Source: an uncultured Lachnoclostridium sp.
GTDB lineage: Bacteria > Bacillota > Clostridia > Lachnospirales > Lachnospiraceae
Length of the DNA stretch: 23,833 bases
Direction of reading: 5' to 3'
Assembly (NCBI GenBank): GCA_958425285.1
Contig: CATZVV010000004.1
Location: forward strand, 1 to 23,833
A program made the translations under genes and the position numbers. Below the pieces are notes generated by a model. It was not told the origin of the DNA. It did no database searches and was given only the letters and a program-made list of their open reading frames with translations. Position 1 is the stretch's first letter. Each line of letters starts with the position of its first letter. Positions 1 through 8,854 of this stretch are shown piece by piece.

Positions 1-2199
1 TCGGAATTAATCGCAGATGACACGACGATGTACAGCCGCTGGTGCAATGGCGCCAGACCGATACCGCTTGATATGATCCGCTGCTATGATGAGGATGATA
101 ACTGGGATGTCATGGAGGATGATTTTGAGAAAAAGATTATCCCGAATCTCATTAATGAAACACAGGCGCGAAGTCAGATGGAAGAACTGATAACAGACAG
201 CATTTCCGTCATCGGAAAAGAGAAAGCAGACGAACTATGCTCCATCAGAGAAAGCCATATCTTTTTCACTGCTGTTGTCCGCTATGTCATTTTAAATGAC
301 CACAACAACAGCAGTCTGTTTTCTCCTGACCTGACAGATATTTTATTAGGTGCAAAATGTCCTTCCTGCACTTCCGAGTTTGTGGGTAGGAAGGCTGAAC
401 TGAAGGAAGCTGAAAAACAGCTTTCTGAACATTCTCTTTTATTCGTGAACGGGATTGCCGGAATCGGTAAAAGTGAATTTACCAAAGCATTTGCAGAGAA
501 ATACAAAAAGAAATACACCAATATTATCTATATCCATTATTCTGGCAGTCTAAAAAAGGATATCGTAGGACTTATTTTTGCAGATGATTCTTTAGAAATG
601 ACGGAAGATGAATTGTTTGGTCATCATTACAGAATCCTTCAGAAGCTTCACAACGACAGCCTGCTCATCATTGATAACTTCAATGTGCTGCCAAAGGATG
701 ATGACTTTTTCCGGGAGCTAATAAAGAATGATTTTCAGATACTGATTACCACAAGATGTAAAATTACAAGGTTTTCTGCTATGGAAATCAAGGAATTAGA
801 TAGTGAGAGTGAACTGCCGGATTTATTCTGCCGCTACTGCCCTTCTGTCAAATCAGAACCGGATGCTGTAGCTGCTATTATTAAAGAGGTCAAGAATCAT
901 ACTTTGACTGTCTGCATGGCAGCCCTTACTCTTGAAGCCAGTGGCATGGAACCGGAGGAACTGTTACAGGAGTTAAAAGCCTGCGGACTAAACATGGATA
1001 ACGGAGAAGAAATCGAAATATATAAGGACGAAGAATTTCAGGACGCCCGAATGATGGAGCATCTGCGAAAGCTGTTACAGTTAAGCAGATTATCCGAATC
1101 ACAGACAGATATTTTGCGAAATCTGTCCCTGCTTCCGCTTTCCGGCATCTTCAAAGCATATTTCAGGAAATGGATGTGCCTTGATAATGCCAACGAAATC
1201 AACCATTTGATCCGCTATGGTTTTATCATGGAAGATACCGAAAATAAAAAGATTGCGCTTCATCCGCTGATTCAGGAGATTGTCCTGTTAGAGACCCTGC
1301 CATCCGTATCGAACTGTAAAACCATGCTTGACAGTCTGCACCTTATCTGTCTGGCACACGGACTGGATGTACGGAAACCACAGAGCATTATTAACAGCCT
1401 TATCAGTATCTGCGACCACATTATCAATGACATGCCGGAATATTACCTTCTCTTTTTACAGGATACTTTCCCATACTTTGACAAATATCTGGTGACGGAT
1501 TATCTGCCGAAGCTTGTGGAACGCATGGAATATGTGATGAATGAAATGGATAACGTTTCCGTCTGTGACAAGACACTGATTCTTGATTATAAAGCAGAGC
1601 TTCTGCTTCCACATAAGGAATACGACAATGCTGTAAAGAAATTAAAAAAAGCTGTTGCACTCTTGGAAGAATATCACACAGGTGAGGTAACAGAACGCTC
1701 CGCTAATCTGCTCTCCAACCTATACAACAACTTATCAAATACTTATCTGCTCATGGGAAAATCGAAAGATGCAGTTACTACTTTAAAAGCCGCATTTGAA
1801 GTACGACAGAAGTATGCCGATTACGGACTTCTCAAAACACACGACACCTTACAGCAGATGATGAACCTTGTAAACATGCTGATCCTTTCTAAGGATTTTG
1901 ATGCAGCCGAAAGTTTGACTGCATTTTATGAAAATCTGGTGCTGGAAAATCTCGGCAAAGACTGCATAGATTACGGTGTCTGCCTGCTTACAAAAGGCAT
2001 TATCTCCTATGCTCTTGGAAAGCCAGCAAATGCTGAGACCTGTCTACTATCAGCAGAAGCTGTTTTCAATGAAATTTTGGAAGAAGATAACGGATATTCA
2101 AAAACCACCTGCCAGTACCTTTATAATCTGTACCGCAGGTGGCAAAAACCTGAGTTGGCGGAAAGGTATAAGCAGAAACTACTAAAATCTTCTAAATAG
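1..2199 (+). CDS. STAND-type NTPase with C-terminal TPR-like repeats (5' end outside window)
   Basis: The frame is open from base 1, so the ATG at 28 is probably internal and the gene starts upstream of the window. Counting from that ATG, residues 142-149 form a Walker A loop (GIAGIGKS). A Walker B-like strand (SLLIIDNFN, 211-219) and an ILITTR sensor-like strand (238-243) follow, the order seen in NB-ARC/STAND ATPases. A helical linker region follows, and about residues 520-715 contain degenerate TPR-like helix pairs (for example around NNLSNTYLLMGKSKDAVTTL). STAND proteins with TPRs act as ligand-triggered switches in regulation or immunity; which applies here cannot be read from the sequence. 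No effector domain is visible, but the missing N-terminus could hold one. The visible start (TTMYSRWCNGARPIPLDMI) resembles the end of a small helix-turn-helix domain, a weak hint. It is the only plus-strand gene and converges on the Avs-like gene. Confidence 0.8.
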   Translation, partial: SELIADDTTMYSRWCNGARPIPLDMIRCYDEDDNWDVMEDDFEKKIIPNLINETQARSQMEELITDSISVIGKEKADELCSIRESHIFFTAVVRYVILNDHNNSSLFSPDLTDILLGAKCPSCTSEFVGRKAELKEAEKQLSEHSLLFVNGIAGIGKSEFTKAFAEKYKKKYTNIIYIHYSGSLKKDIVGLIFADDSLEMTEDELFGHHYRILQKLHNDSLLIIDNFNVLPKDDDFFRELIKNDFQILITTRCKITRFSAMEIKELDSESELPDLFCRYCPSVKSEPDAVAAIIKEVKNHTLTVCMAALTLEASGMEPEELLQELKACGLNMDNGEEIEIYKDEEFQDARMMEHLRKLLQLSRLSESQTDILRNLSLLPLSGIFKAYFRKWMCLDNANEINHLIRYGFIMEDTENKKIALHPLIQEIVLLETLPSVSNCKTMLDSLHLICLAHGLDVRKPQSIINSLISICDHIINDMPEYYLLFLQDTFPYFDKYLVTDYLPKLVERMEYVMNEMDNVSVCDKTLILDYKAELLLPHKEYDNAVKKLKKAVALLEEYHTGEVTERSANLLSNLYNNLSNTYLLMGKSKDAVTTLKAAFEVRQKYADYGLLKTHDTLQQMMNLVNMLILSKDFDAAESLTAFYENLVLENLGKDCIDYGVCLLTKGIISYALGKPANAETCLLSAEAVFNEILEEDNGYSKTTCQYLYNLYRRWQKPELAERYKQKLLKSSK

Positions 2200-2224
2200 T
2201 ATTTTCGTGCAAATTCATATGAGC

Positions 2225-2335
2225 TGTCACTTCCTTGTCACCTCATCATCCATCTAAAGCACTGTAATAATTGGCTACTTAGATTCTCACATAGGAAGTG
2301 ACACCGTCAATGTCACCTCGTTGTCACTTCCTATG
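2225..2335. repeat. TGTCAC repeat cluster with a 14-bp inverted repeat
   Basis: This lies in the 229-base spacer between two convergent genes. TGTCACTTCC occurs at 2225 and 2322, and TGTCACCTC at 2236 and 2311. The arm CATAGGAAGTGACA (2290-2303) pairs perfectly with TGTCACTTCCTATG (2322-2335) across an 18-base loop. There is no T-run after the hairpin on either strand, so it is not a standard intrinsic terminator, although it could still end transcription of both converging genes. Protein-binding sites, a small RNA or a recombination scar are alternatives. Confidence 0.7.
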
Positions 2336-2428
2336 TCAACTTTCAAATTAATATCATCTGCACCAGTTTGTATCACAACTTGGGTAGTACAGAATCCATT
2401 TCTATTTTTTAGCAGTTCACATCGGAAT

Positions 2429-5400
2429 CTACTCATACATTCGCTCCGTTCTGTAAATTTCTCCTACAACTTGAACACCGTCATATTTTAATACTCCAGT
2501 CCAATCACTGTATTTGCCTATACTCAAGTCATTTAAATGTATCTCCTTCGAGCCATTGACAAACCAAACCAATTGCATTTTCATCTGTAACAAGAATTTA
2601 TCCAATATATCCTTTCGAATAATGATTCCGGCCTTTTGTTTTGTCAATGCCGTATCAAAAAATGCAAGCTGTCCTTCCTGATCATAATAATATCCATCAT
2701 ACTCTAATTGACACAATTTCATTTTTTCAACAATCTCTGCACACGGAACACCATACGAAATAGCTTCTTCCTTTGAGGCATCGTATTCCTCCTCCCAAAG
2801 TAAATATCCTGTTGCAGATAGAATTTCACCCACATTCTCCACTATGTCAATTTCTTTTGTATAAGTTTCCTCTCTCATAGGAATTACAATTCCTTTATCA
2901 CCATCTTGTTTCTCACTACTGTTTTCACAATTATCGGAAGTATATTTTTTTAGTAAGTTTTCAAATTTAGAAAAATCCGGAACTTCAAATTTTTCGGTAA
3001 CTATCTTTTTTTCACCAGTTCTGATTTCAATATTTTTCCAAAATAGTTCTCTGAAGTCTTTACTTCCTGGTGACCAAGGAAATTCACGACTATACAAAGT
3101 GTATATCTCCGGAATCCATGTTATATTGCTATCAAGCATATTTACTTTTTTCTTAGCATACTTATCCAAGAGTGCCAATTGTTCATCCGTAACAAAATAT
3201 CCATATAACCAATTCCAATTTAGCAATTTGTCTCTTGCAAAATTATTTCTATCTGTATCTGCATATTTAGTAAGGACCACCCATTGAACTCCATTTGTAT
3301 CTGTCAGAATTAAATCTTCTTTTTGTAATTCAAAAAATATTGACACTGAATCAATCCATTCATTTTCCTCAACCTTACCATGCGGAAATGTCCTTATGTT
3401 TTCTTCTCTCGAAGCTTTAAAGTGTTCTTCAACACATTGAAAAATCGGAGCATCTTGACACAACATAAAATGCTTATTTAACGTAGGATCGAAATCTCTG
3501 ACATATGGATCCCATGCCCCCTCAAATACCTCTTTCTTTTTTTCAAAACGGTCTGCTTTTGCACAATTGTCAGATACCCGTGCAAGAATATTATACATTG
3601 CAATCCATTGATATTTTTTTCCTATACGTTCCAACTTTGCCATATTGTGTCGGTTATAGTTGTACCTTCCTAAATTCTTATCATATTCCCCGAAAAGTTT
3701 TTCTTCATATCCGCATTCATGCAATACAAAATAAACCGCATAGTTAAATATCTTTTTGTGTTCAACTTCAAAGGAAGATAATGCCGATTGGAACACATAT
3801 CGGCCAAAATCACCATACATTCCCATACCTTCAAATTTCATTGAACTAATTATTGAGTATATTCCTCCTTCAAATTTTCCATTTAAATATCCCTGTTCTT
3901 CTATCTCTGGTATATCAGCAGAATGATATGGTGGAGTAATTTTATCGCTGTCAAATTTAATTGGCTCACTTGGAAATTCATATACAAATCTTTCAATAAT
4001 CAGCCTTGCATAATCTCTTAGTAAAATATCCGGATATACTTTCTCGCAATCAAATACTTTGCCATATACATACCCTGCTAACGATTTGAATATTTCTTTA
4101 TTTACCTGTTTCCGTTTTAAACAGGCTCCCAAAACAATACCATATAATCTTTGAATTATATATGGATCATTAACTCCTTGGAATCTTGTAAGCAAGTATT
4201 CACACAACGAAAAATCTTCTTTTAAAATTTCTATCATTGCTTTTGATGTAACATCTCTAAACCACCGATTTGAAGACGACAGGCACCAGCCAAATAATAT
4301 AAGCAAAAGTTCCTTTTGTTTTATATCTGAAAATTCAAGTTGTTCACCCTTATCATACATATTAATTAGCTGAACAATTCTATCTTGTGAATCCTGCTCT
4401 AAGCCATTAATATATCTCGTCCATAAATAATCTCTCTGATTTAGTGGATAATTCAACAAAACTTCATGCAATGCTTCTGCATTTAATGAATGAGTAATCT
4501 TAACACTGTTTGAGATAAACATTTCCCATACATTCTCAATTCCGGCGGAATATTTTGAAAACATTACTAATAAATCTTCAACAGTAATCGAAATATTCTT
4601 TCTCCATTGAAGTGAATCCACAAAGCTGTCAAACAAATCATTTCTATCATGTCCATTTTCTATTGCATCAATAATACCAATACACTCTTCTTGATATTTT
4701 TCTGCATACAAAGCACACGTATTGATAAATAAATCACGATTTCCGTATTTACCTATTTCTCCATCTTTAATAGATAACACATCGTTTATCAAATATTCGA
4801 TAACCGCATCCTTTGTTTTACATATAGACATAATCTCCTTTGAGCAAAAATAATCATTCATTTGATCATAGGAAAAGTATATTCTCTCTTCTTCAGAATA
4901 TACATAGCTATGTAAAACATTTTCTCTAATCATTTGTGTAATAAAAGGGCGAGCATTTAAGCCCAAATCATTCCATACCGATAATTGATTAAGTTCTTGC
5001 TTGGTAAATACTCTTTTTCCCGTAGTTAATATATATTCTGCAATCCCACTAACAACTGGCGTAACCAAATCCTCTGCTGAATCATACCCTGCCGCTCTTA
5101 TATTTGTTAATAACACTCGATGAATATTTCTGTTAGCATATTGCAAAATTCTATCATACAATGTTGGCAAATTCACTTCATCACCCTGATATGTTTTACA
5201 ATATAGTGTCAAAAATAATGGATTTGTAATTCCTGTCGTAAATAAATGTAATGGTGTAAAAGGAATCCCATAATGATCCATAAATTTTCGTGCCGCTTCA
5301 ATAGAATTTTCATCAAATCCTCTATGCCGGATATGGCATACTTCATATTTATCCATTTTTAAATCTGCAAATAATTGTTTTTTATATTCTTCTCTGAAGG

Positions 5401-6745
5401 ACACTGCAAGACGCACATGTTCCATTTCCTGTATTTTATTAAAAATTGACGGTATTCCATTTTTCCATAATGTTAAATTCCATGTTTCATTCAATGCATC
5501 TACAAAAACAGGAACAATACAATTGTTTACGGATCCCCAAACTTCCAAAATATCTATTAATTCTTCAAACGAGTAGTTTATGCGAAGGTTGGACGCAATT
5601 TGTTCCTGTATAGGACAGTCATCAAGATAGTCGCCCCCAAGCATAAGCAACGCATATTGCTTTTTCGTTAATAATTCTAACACTTCATTTGCAAATGTAT
5701 GCGATTTCCCTACTCCTGCTTTTCCCTCCACAAAAAGGAACCTTCCTTGTAAAACTGCCTTTTCAATTTCTTGAATTTGCAGTCCTGATGCAAGTTCTAT
5801 CAGCGTATACAATTTATCAATCTTATCTTCTATTCGATTCAATTCTTTAGATGAATCGTGACTATTCTTCTCCCGTAACTTCGTCAATAACCTCTCTCTC
5901 TGTTCCTTACACTCTGACATTTGTTTCTCAAAATCATCGATATCATCTTTGACAGCCTCTTTTATCCTATTATCCCACTGCAAAACATTCAAAATTGTGT
6001 CAGTTCCAATAACTTCTAACTGATTAATTGCTTCTCGGATTTTGTCTTTATATTCAGCATAAGAATCATACTTCCATCCTAACTCATCTACTTTTTTTAA
6101 CAACGTACTTTTCTTTTCATTAAAATATTGCAATGCTCTATCGTCATGTACAAACAATGAAAGATATAAGGATGCTCTCGTATCTATATTGAATTCGTCA
6201 TTGTATCTTTCACCTAATTTGCTCAATACTTCCTGTGTATGATTCTCAAGCCATTTTATATTCAAAAAATTTTGGTCAAAATAATATAATCCAAGATATG
6301 AATATTTACGTACCATATCCAAAATCGTAACATCCGTAATCGGTTCTAAAGTTATGCCCACCTCCTCAAGTTTCTTTACAATATTTATGTAACTGTCACA
6401 GTTAGTCGTAAGTGCCTTATTGCAAAACAAATATACATGTTCCACTTTTCCCTTGTAATACTTAACTATATTTTCAACAGAATCCATAATCTGACTGTAA
6501 TCTGTTTTTTTTTCAAAGAATTTAGCTTGATAACCTATCCATCTCTCGTTCTTTTCATCATAAATAGGTTCCGCTTCAAGTCCCGGATTGTTGGGATTAC
6601 AATGTAAATGACGTTGTTTCTTATTTTCTGTAAGAAATTCATTTACAAATAACTGACGACATAAATCTTCAAACTTAAACTGTATTCCTCGTATGTCAAT
6701 ATTGCATGTTAAAAATTGTTCCCATGATATTATTGCCGCCATCAT
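2429..6745 (-). CDS. Avs-like STAND NTPase with N-terminal PD-(D/E)xK-type nuclease domain
   Basis: A 1438-residue protein. Residues about 20-150 look like a restriction-endonuclease fold: FEDLC near residue 25, then NPGLEAEP (53-60), then GYQAKFF (71-77), a spacing that suits an acidic/QxK variant of the PD-(D/E)xK site. A coiled-coil-like stretch (about 260-315) leads to a STAND ATPase with Walker A GKAGVGKS (341-348) and Walker B VPVFVDALNE (411-420). The remaining ~900 residues carry no repeat I recognise and would be the sensor region. Avs (AVAST) proteins have this nuclease-STAND-sensor order; they bind conserved phage proteins, oligomerise and cut DNA. The subtype cannot be assigned by eye. 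The ribosome site GGGAGG lies 4 bases before the first ATG (6745) and 7 before the second (6742), so the second may be the true start. It follows the AlbA_2 gene by 65 bases and is visibly A+T-rich. Confidence 0.8.
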   Translation of the reverse strand: MMAAIISWEQFLTCNIDIRGIQFKFEDLCRQLFVNEFLTENKKQRHLHCNPNNPGLEAEPIYDEKNERWIGYQAKFFEKKTDYSQIMDSVENIVKYYKGKVEHVYLFCNKALTTNCDSYINIVKKLEEVGITLEPITDVTILDMVRKYSYLGLYYFDQNFLNIKWLENHTQEVLSKLGERYNDEFNIDTRASLYLSLFVHDDRALQYFNEKKSTLLKKVDELGWKYDSYAEYKDKIREAINQLEVIGTDTILNVLQWDNRIKEAVKDDIDDFEKQMSECKEQRERLLTKLREKNSHDSSKELNRIEDKIDKLYTLIELASGLQIQEIEKAVLQGRFLFVEGKAGVGKSHTFANEVLELLTKKQYALLMLGGDYLDDCPIQEQIASNLRINYSFEELIDILEVWGSVNNCIVPVFVDALNETWNLTLWKNGIPSIFNKIQEMEHVRLAVSFREEYKKQLFADLKMDKYEVCHIRHRGFDENSIEAARKFMDHYGIPFTPLHLFTTGITNPLFLTLYCKTYQGDEVNLPTLYDRILQYANRNIHRVLLTNIRAAGYDSAEDLVTPVVSGIAEYILTTGKRVFTKQELNQLSVWNDLGLNARPFITQMIRENVLHSYVYSEEERIYFSYDQMNDYFCSKEIMSICKTKDAVIEYLINDVLSIKDGEIGKYGNRDLFINTCALYAEKYQEECIGIIDAIENGHDRNDLFDSFVDSLQWRKNISITVEDLLVMFSKYSAGIENVWEMFISNSVKITHSLNAEALHEVLLNYPLNQRDYLWTRYINGLEQDSQDRIVQLINMYDKGEQLEFSDIKQKELLLILFGWCLSSSNRWFRDVTSKAMIEILKEDFSLCEYLLTRFQGVNDPYIIQRLYGIVLGACLKRKQVNKEIFKSLAGYVYGKVFDCEKVYPDILLRDYARLIIERFVYEFPSEPIKFDSDKITPPYHSADIPEIEEQGYLNGKFEGGIYSIISSMKFEGMGMYGDFGRYVFQSALSSFEVEHKKIFNYAVYFVLHECGYEEKLFGEYDKNLGRYNYNRHNMAKLERIGKKYQWIAMYNILARVSDNCAKADRFEKKKEVFEGAWDPYVRDFDPTLNKHFMLCQDAPIFQCVEEHFKASREENIRTFPHGKVEENEWIDSVSIFFELQKEDLILTDTNGVQWVVLTKYADTDRNNFARDKLLNWNWLYGYFVTDEQLALLDKYAKKKVNMLDSNITWIPEIYTLYSREFPWSPGSKDFRELFWKNIEIRTGEKKIVTEKFEVPDFSKFENLLKKYTSDNCENSSEKQDGDKGIVIPMREETYTKEIDIVENVGEILSATGYLLWEEEYDASKEEAISYGVPCAEIVEKMKLCQLEYDGYYYDQEGQLAFFDTALTKQKAGIIIRKDILDKFLLQMKMQLVWFVNGSKEIHLNDLSIGKYSDWTGVLKYDGVQVVGEIYRTERMYE

Positions 6746-6785
6746 TTGTCCTCCCGTAATTATATTAATCCTTTTTAGGTATTAC

Positions 6786-6812
6786 GATTGCGAACGCAAT
6801 GCGTTCGCAATC
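6786..6812. promoter_or_regulatory. Perfect 13-bp inverted repeat between the AlbA_2 and Avs-like genes
   Basis: The arms GATTGCGAACGCA (6786-6798) and TGCGTTCGCAATC (6800-6812) match perfectly around one central base. The repeat overlaps the stop codon of the AlbA_2 gene and lies about 40 bases before the ribosome site of the Avs-like gene. No T-run follows on either strand, so an intrinsic terminator is unlikely. A dimeric repressor site, an attenuating or RNA-processing hairpin, or a mobile palindrome are possible. It is much richer in G+C than its surroundings. Confidence 0.6.
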
Positions 6813-8382
6813 ATAACTGTCTATCCTCTTTTATATCAACTTTCCAAGACCCACTTTTATTACTTCCCACACGACTAACAATTCCAACTTCCTTCAGTTT
6901 CTTTACCTGTTTTTCAACAGTTCTTCTTGTAACACCAAGCGTGTTCGCAATACTATCTAAAGTGTTTTCCGGTTTCTCAAGCATCAAGCATAAAATATTT
7001 GTCGCTGTTTCACCATAATTCTCCCGAACTTCCTCATTTATCCCGAATTTATCCCGAATCCTCTCATTTATCCCGAATTTATCCCGAATCCTCTCATTTA
7101 TCCCGAATTTATCCCGAATTTTCTCATTCGAAGCGTCATTTTGTAGTGTATCTTCACTGGACGTAGCTGTATTCATACTTTCTTTTGCGATTTCCGTGTT
7201 CCGGTACATATTTACTCTAAAGCAACCACCCATTTCAATAAGTTCCGGTTCTCGCAATCCTGCCTTTTTACAATTTTCAAATAATCTCGGAATACCACTT
7301 CCCCACTGTTCTACTACCTTCATATAAGCAAGGGCACTAACAATTCCTCGATTTCTTGGTCGGCTGTAACCATTTTTCAATTCTTCGATTGTCAAGCCTC
7401 CAATAAGCATTCCCGGCGAAGTAATTTCCAATCTATCGTCATACAATGCCACTTGCACTTTACCTGGATCTAAATATGATCTGTGGCTAACTGCATTTGC
7501 AATCAACTCTCGAATGCTATCTATCGGAAGTTCATACACATCCCTACGGTACAAACCGCCAAATTCTGCACCCATACGAATATTTCTAAGAACAAACTGA
7601 TATGCTTCATCAATCTGTTCACACAAAGTTCCGCCATATTCCTTTTTATCAACAAATGTGGCTCTAGTCGTTCCTTTGAATACTCCACACTGCACAGATG
7701 CTTCCTGCAAATCATTTTGGTTTAAAAGCATATATCCATTTGTCGGAACCATCTTTCCATCCTGTTCTTGTAATAATCCCCAAGAAAGAAGTTGATTTTT
7801 CGTTACCTTCTTTACGTTTTGTTTTTCTTCCGGTGTCAGGCATCTGCTTAGGGCATACTTATACATGGTATCACAAGCCTTCTCGATTTCTTCCTCTGTC
7901 ACGTTTTCTCCTACAGCAATCATTCGGTCATAACTTCGATTTGCACCTTCAAGTTCCAGTTCTTTAATAACATAATCGTCTGCTAATCTTGTAGAACCTG
8001 GCACTCTAATATAAACACCTTCCGTTTTTCCATCTACCTTCAGATAATATGGTCTTCGTTTACCCGGATACACCTGCACAATGATAATTGTCTTTTCCTC
8101 TATGGTTTGATATTTAATATCAAAATCAATCAAAGGTTCACAACTATCCACAATAGCATTTGAAATACTATCCGCCACTTCAAACACCTTGTCCTTCGGA
8201 ATTCCAGTTACTTTCCATGTGTTATTCTCTACACCAAACACTAACAATCCACCTGCACAATTTGCAAAAGCAACAGCCGTCTTTGTAAATTTCTTGGTAT
8301 TAGCAGGCACATTCTCTTTATATTCAACTTCCTTTGATTCTCCGTTCAAAATTTCCTCTACAGTCATTCTGAGAACCCCCAT
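6811..8382 (-). CDS. AlbA_2 (Schlafen-type) ATP-binding transcriptional regulator with winged helix
   Basis: A 523-residue protein. Residues about 15-135 form an AlbA_2/Schlafen AlbA_2 domain (ESKEVEYKENVP at the start, then NCAGGLLVFGVENN at 41-54). Residues about 285-395 resemble the GHKL-like ATP-binding domain common in this family (RELIANAVSHRSY at 291-303, SPGML, and VVEQWGSGIPR). Residues about 460-523 are a winged helix (TLDSIANTLGVTRRTVEKQVKKL region). Such proteins are usually annotated as RecG-like or AlbA-domain regulators; the biochemical role is poorly known, and some sit in defence islands. A low-complexity linker with a tandem repeat occupies about 419-458. The start may be the ATG at 8367 (MTVEEIL), which has a GGGGG ribosome site 8 bases upstream; the ATG at 8382 directly abuts the stop of the gene remnant before it. 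Confidence 0.85.
   Translation of the reverse strand: MGVLRMTVEEILNGESKEVEYKENVPANTKKFTKTAVAFANCAGGLLVFGVENNTWKVTGIPKDKVFEVADSISNAIVDSCEPLIDFDIKYQTIEEKTIIIVQVYPGKRRPYYLKVDGKTEGVYIRVPGSTRLADDYVIKELELEGANRSYDRMIAVGENVTEEEIEKACDTMYKYALSRCLTPEEKQNVKKVTKNQLLSWGLLQEQDGKMVPTNGYMLLNQNDLQEASVQCGVFKGTTRATFVDKKEYGGTLCEQIDEAYQFVLRNIRMGAEFGGLYRRDVYELPIDSIRELIANAVSHRSYLDPGKVQVALYDDRLEITSPGMLIGGLTIEELKNGYSRPRNRGIVSALAYMKVVEQWGSGIPRLFENCKKAGLREPELIEMGGCFRVNMYRNTEIAKESMNTATSSEDTLQNDASNEKIRDKFGINERIRDKFGINERIRDKFGINEEVRENYGETATNILCLMLEKPENTLDSIANTLGVTRRTVEKQVKKLKEVGIVSRVGSNKSGSWKVDIKEDRQL
7035..7124 (-). repeat. Three 30-bp tandem repeats inside the AlbA_2 gene
   Basis: Units occupy 7035-7064, 7065-7094 and 7095-7124. 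The first two are identical and the third differs only near its end. Each encodes ten residues around IRDKFGINER; a fourth degenerate copy (EEVRENYG) follows in the protein. Each unit itself holds two copies of ATCCCGAAT (plus-strand sense; 7040, 7051, 7070, 7081, 7100, 7111), so the repeat is nested and read in two codon frames within one reading frame. Confidence 0.9.
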
Positions 8383-8749
8383 TTATTTAAATTTTCCAGT
8401 AGTATTAGCAACAAATTTTTCAAAAGTTTTTTCCTTCTTGGCCTTTTCTTTTTCAGCTAAAACATCATCCAATATCAATTCAATTCATGTTCTAATACAA
8501 GGGAACATATTTTGAACTGATTGTTCATCAAAGATATTCATTCGAATAATGCCCGTATCTTCTCGAACTTCACAATTAGTATACTCAAATACTCTATTTA
8601 ATTCACAATTTATACGAATAACAATCAATATTGTTATTCGTATATTCGCTCTTAGAAAGGTACTTCTGCATTTCATTTAAATCTTCGACTGATATATCAA
8701 CTGCATCATAAAGTCCCTTGTTAACTAACAAATCCTCGATTTTATCCAT
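8383..8749 (-). pseudogene. Remnant of a zinc-finger-like hypothetical gene (frameshift, in-frame stop, probable internal deletion)
   Basis: The ATG at 8749 has a near-perfect AAGGAGG ribosome site 7 bases upstream and opens a 48-codon frame (MDKIEDLLVNKGLYDAVDIS...) that stops at 8603 just after IDCYSYKL. Homology-like text continues in another frame: INCELNRVFEYTNCEV, then REDTGIIRMNIFD, ending at a TGA near 8485. After that stop the same frame runs on as ILDDVLAEKEKAKKEKTFEK up to a TAA (8383-8385) abutting the next gene. The pieces read as the start and end of one larger protein, with a 1-2 base frameshift in a CYC-x-x-C-like zinc motif and the centre lost. From memory such N-termini occur in longer hypothetical proteins of gut Firmicutes; this could not be checked. 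Confidence 0.6.
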
Positions 8750-8823
8750 AATATTGCCTCCTTCTATTATTCTTCCCTATTTCTTCCTGTATTCAGGTAA
8801 ATTACCCCATCTTCTACTATCAA

Positions 8824-8843
8824 GAAAATACATCCGAATGTAT
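8824..8843 (-). terminator. Candidate weak intrinsic terminator after the nuclease/ATPase pair
   Basis: On the minus strand ATACAT pairs with ATGTAT around a TCGG tetraloop and is followed by TTTTCTT. It begins 12 bases after the stop codon of the ATPase gene. The stem is short and A/T-rich, so termination may be partial and some transcription could continue into the downstream genes. Confidence 0.4.
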
Positions 8844-8854
8844 GACTCACACGC

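Noticed and set aside
2290..2335. Rho-independent terminator
   Set aside because: The hairpin has an 18-base loop and no T-run on either strand.
7035..7124. CRISPR-like array of 30-bp repeats
   Set aside because: The units are directly adjacent with no spacers and are in frame inside a conserved protein gene.
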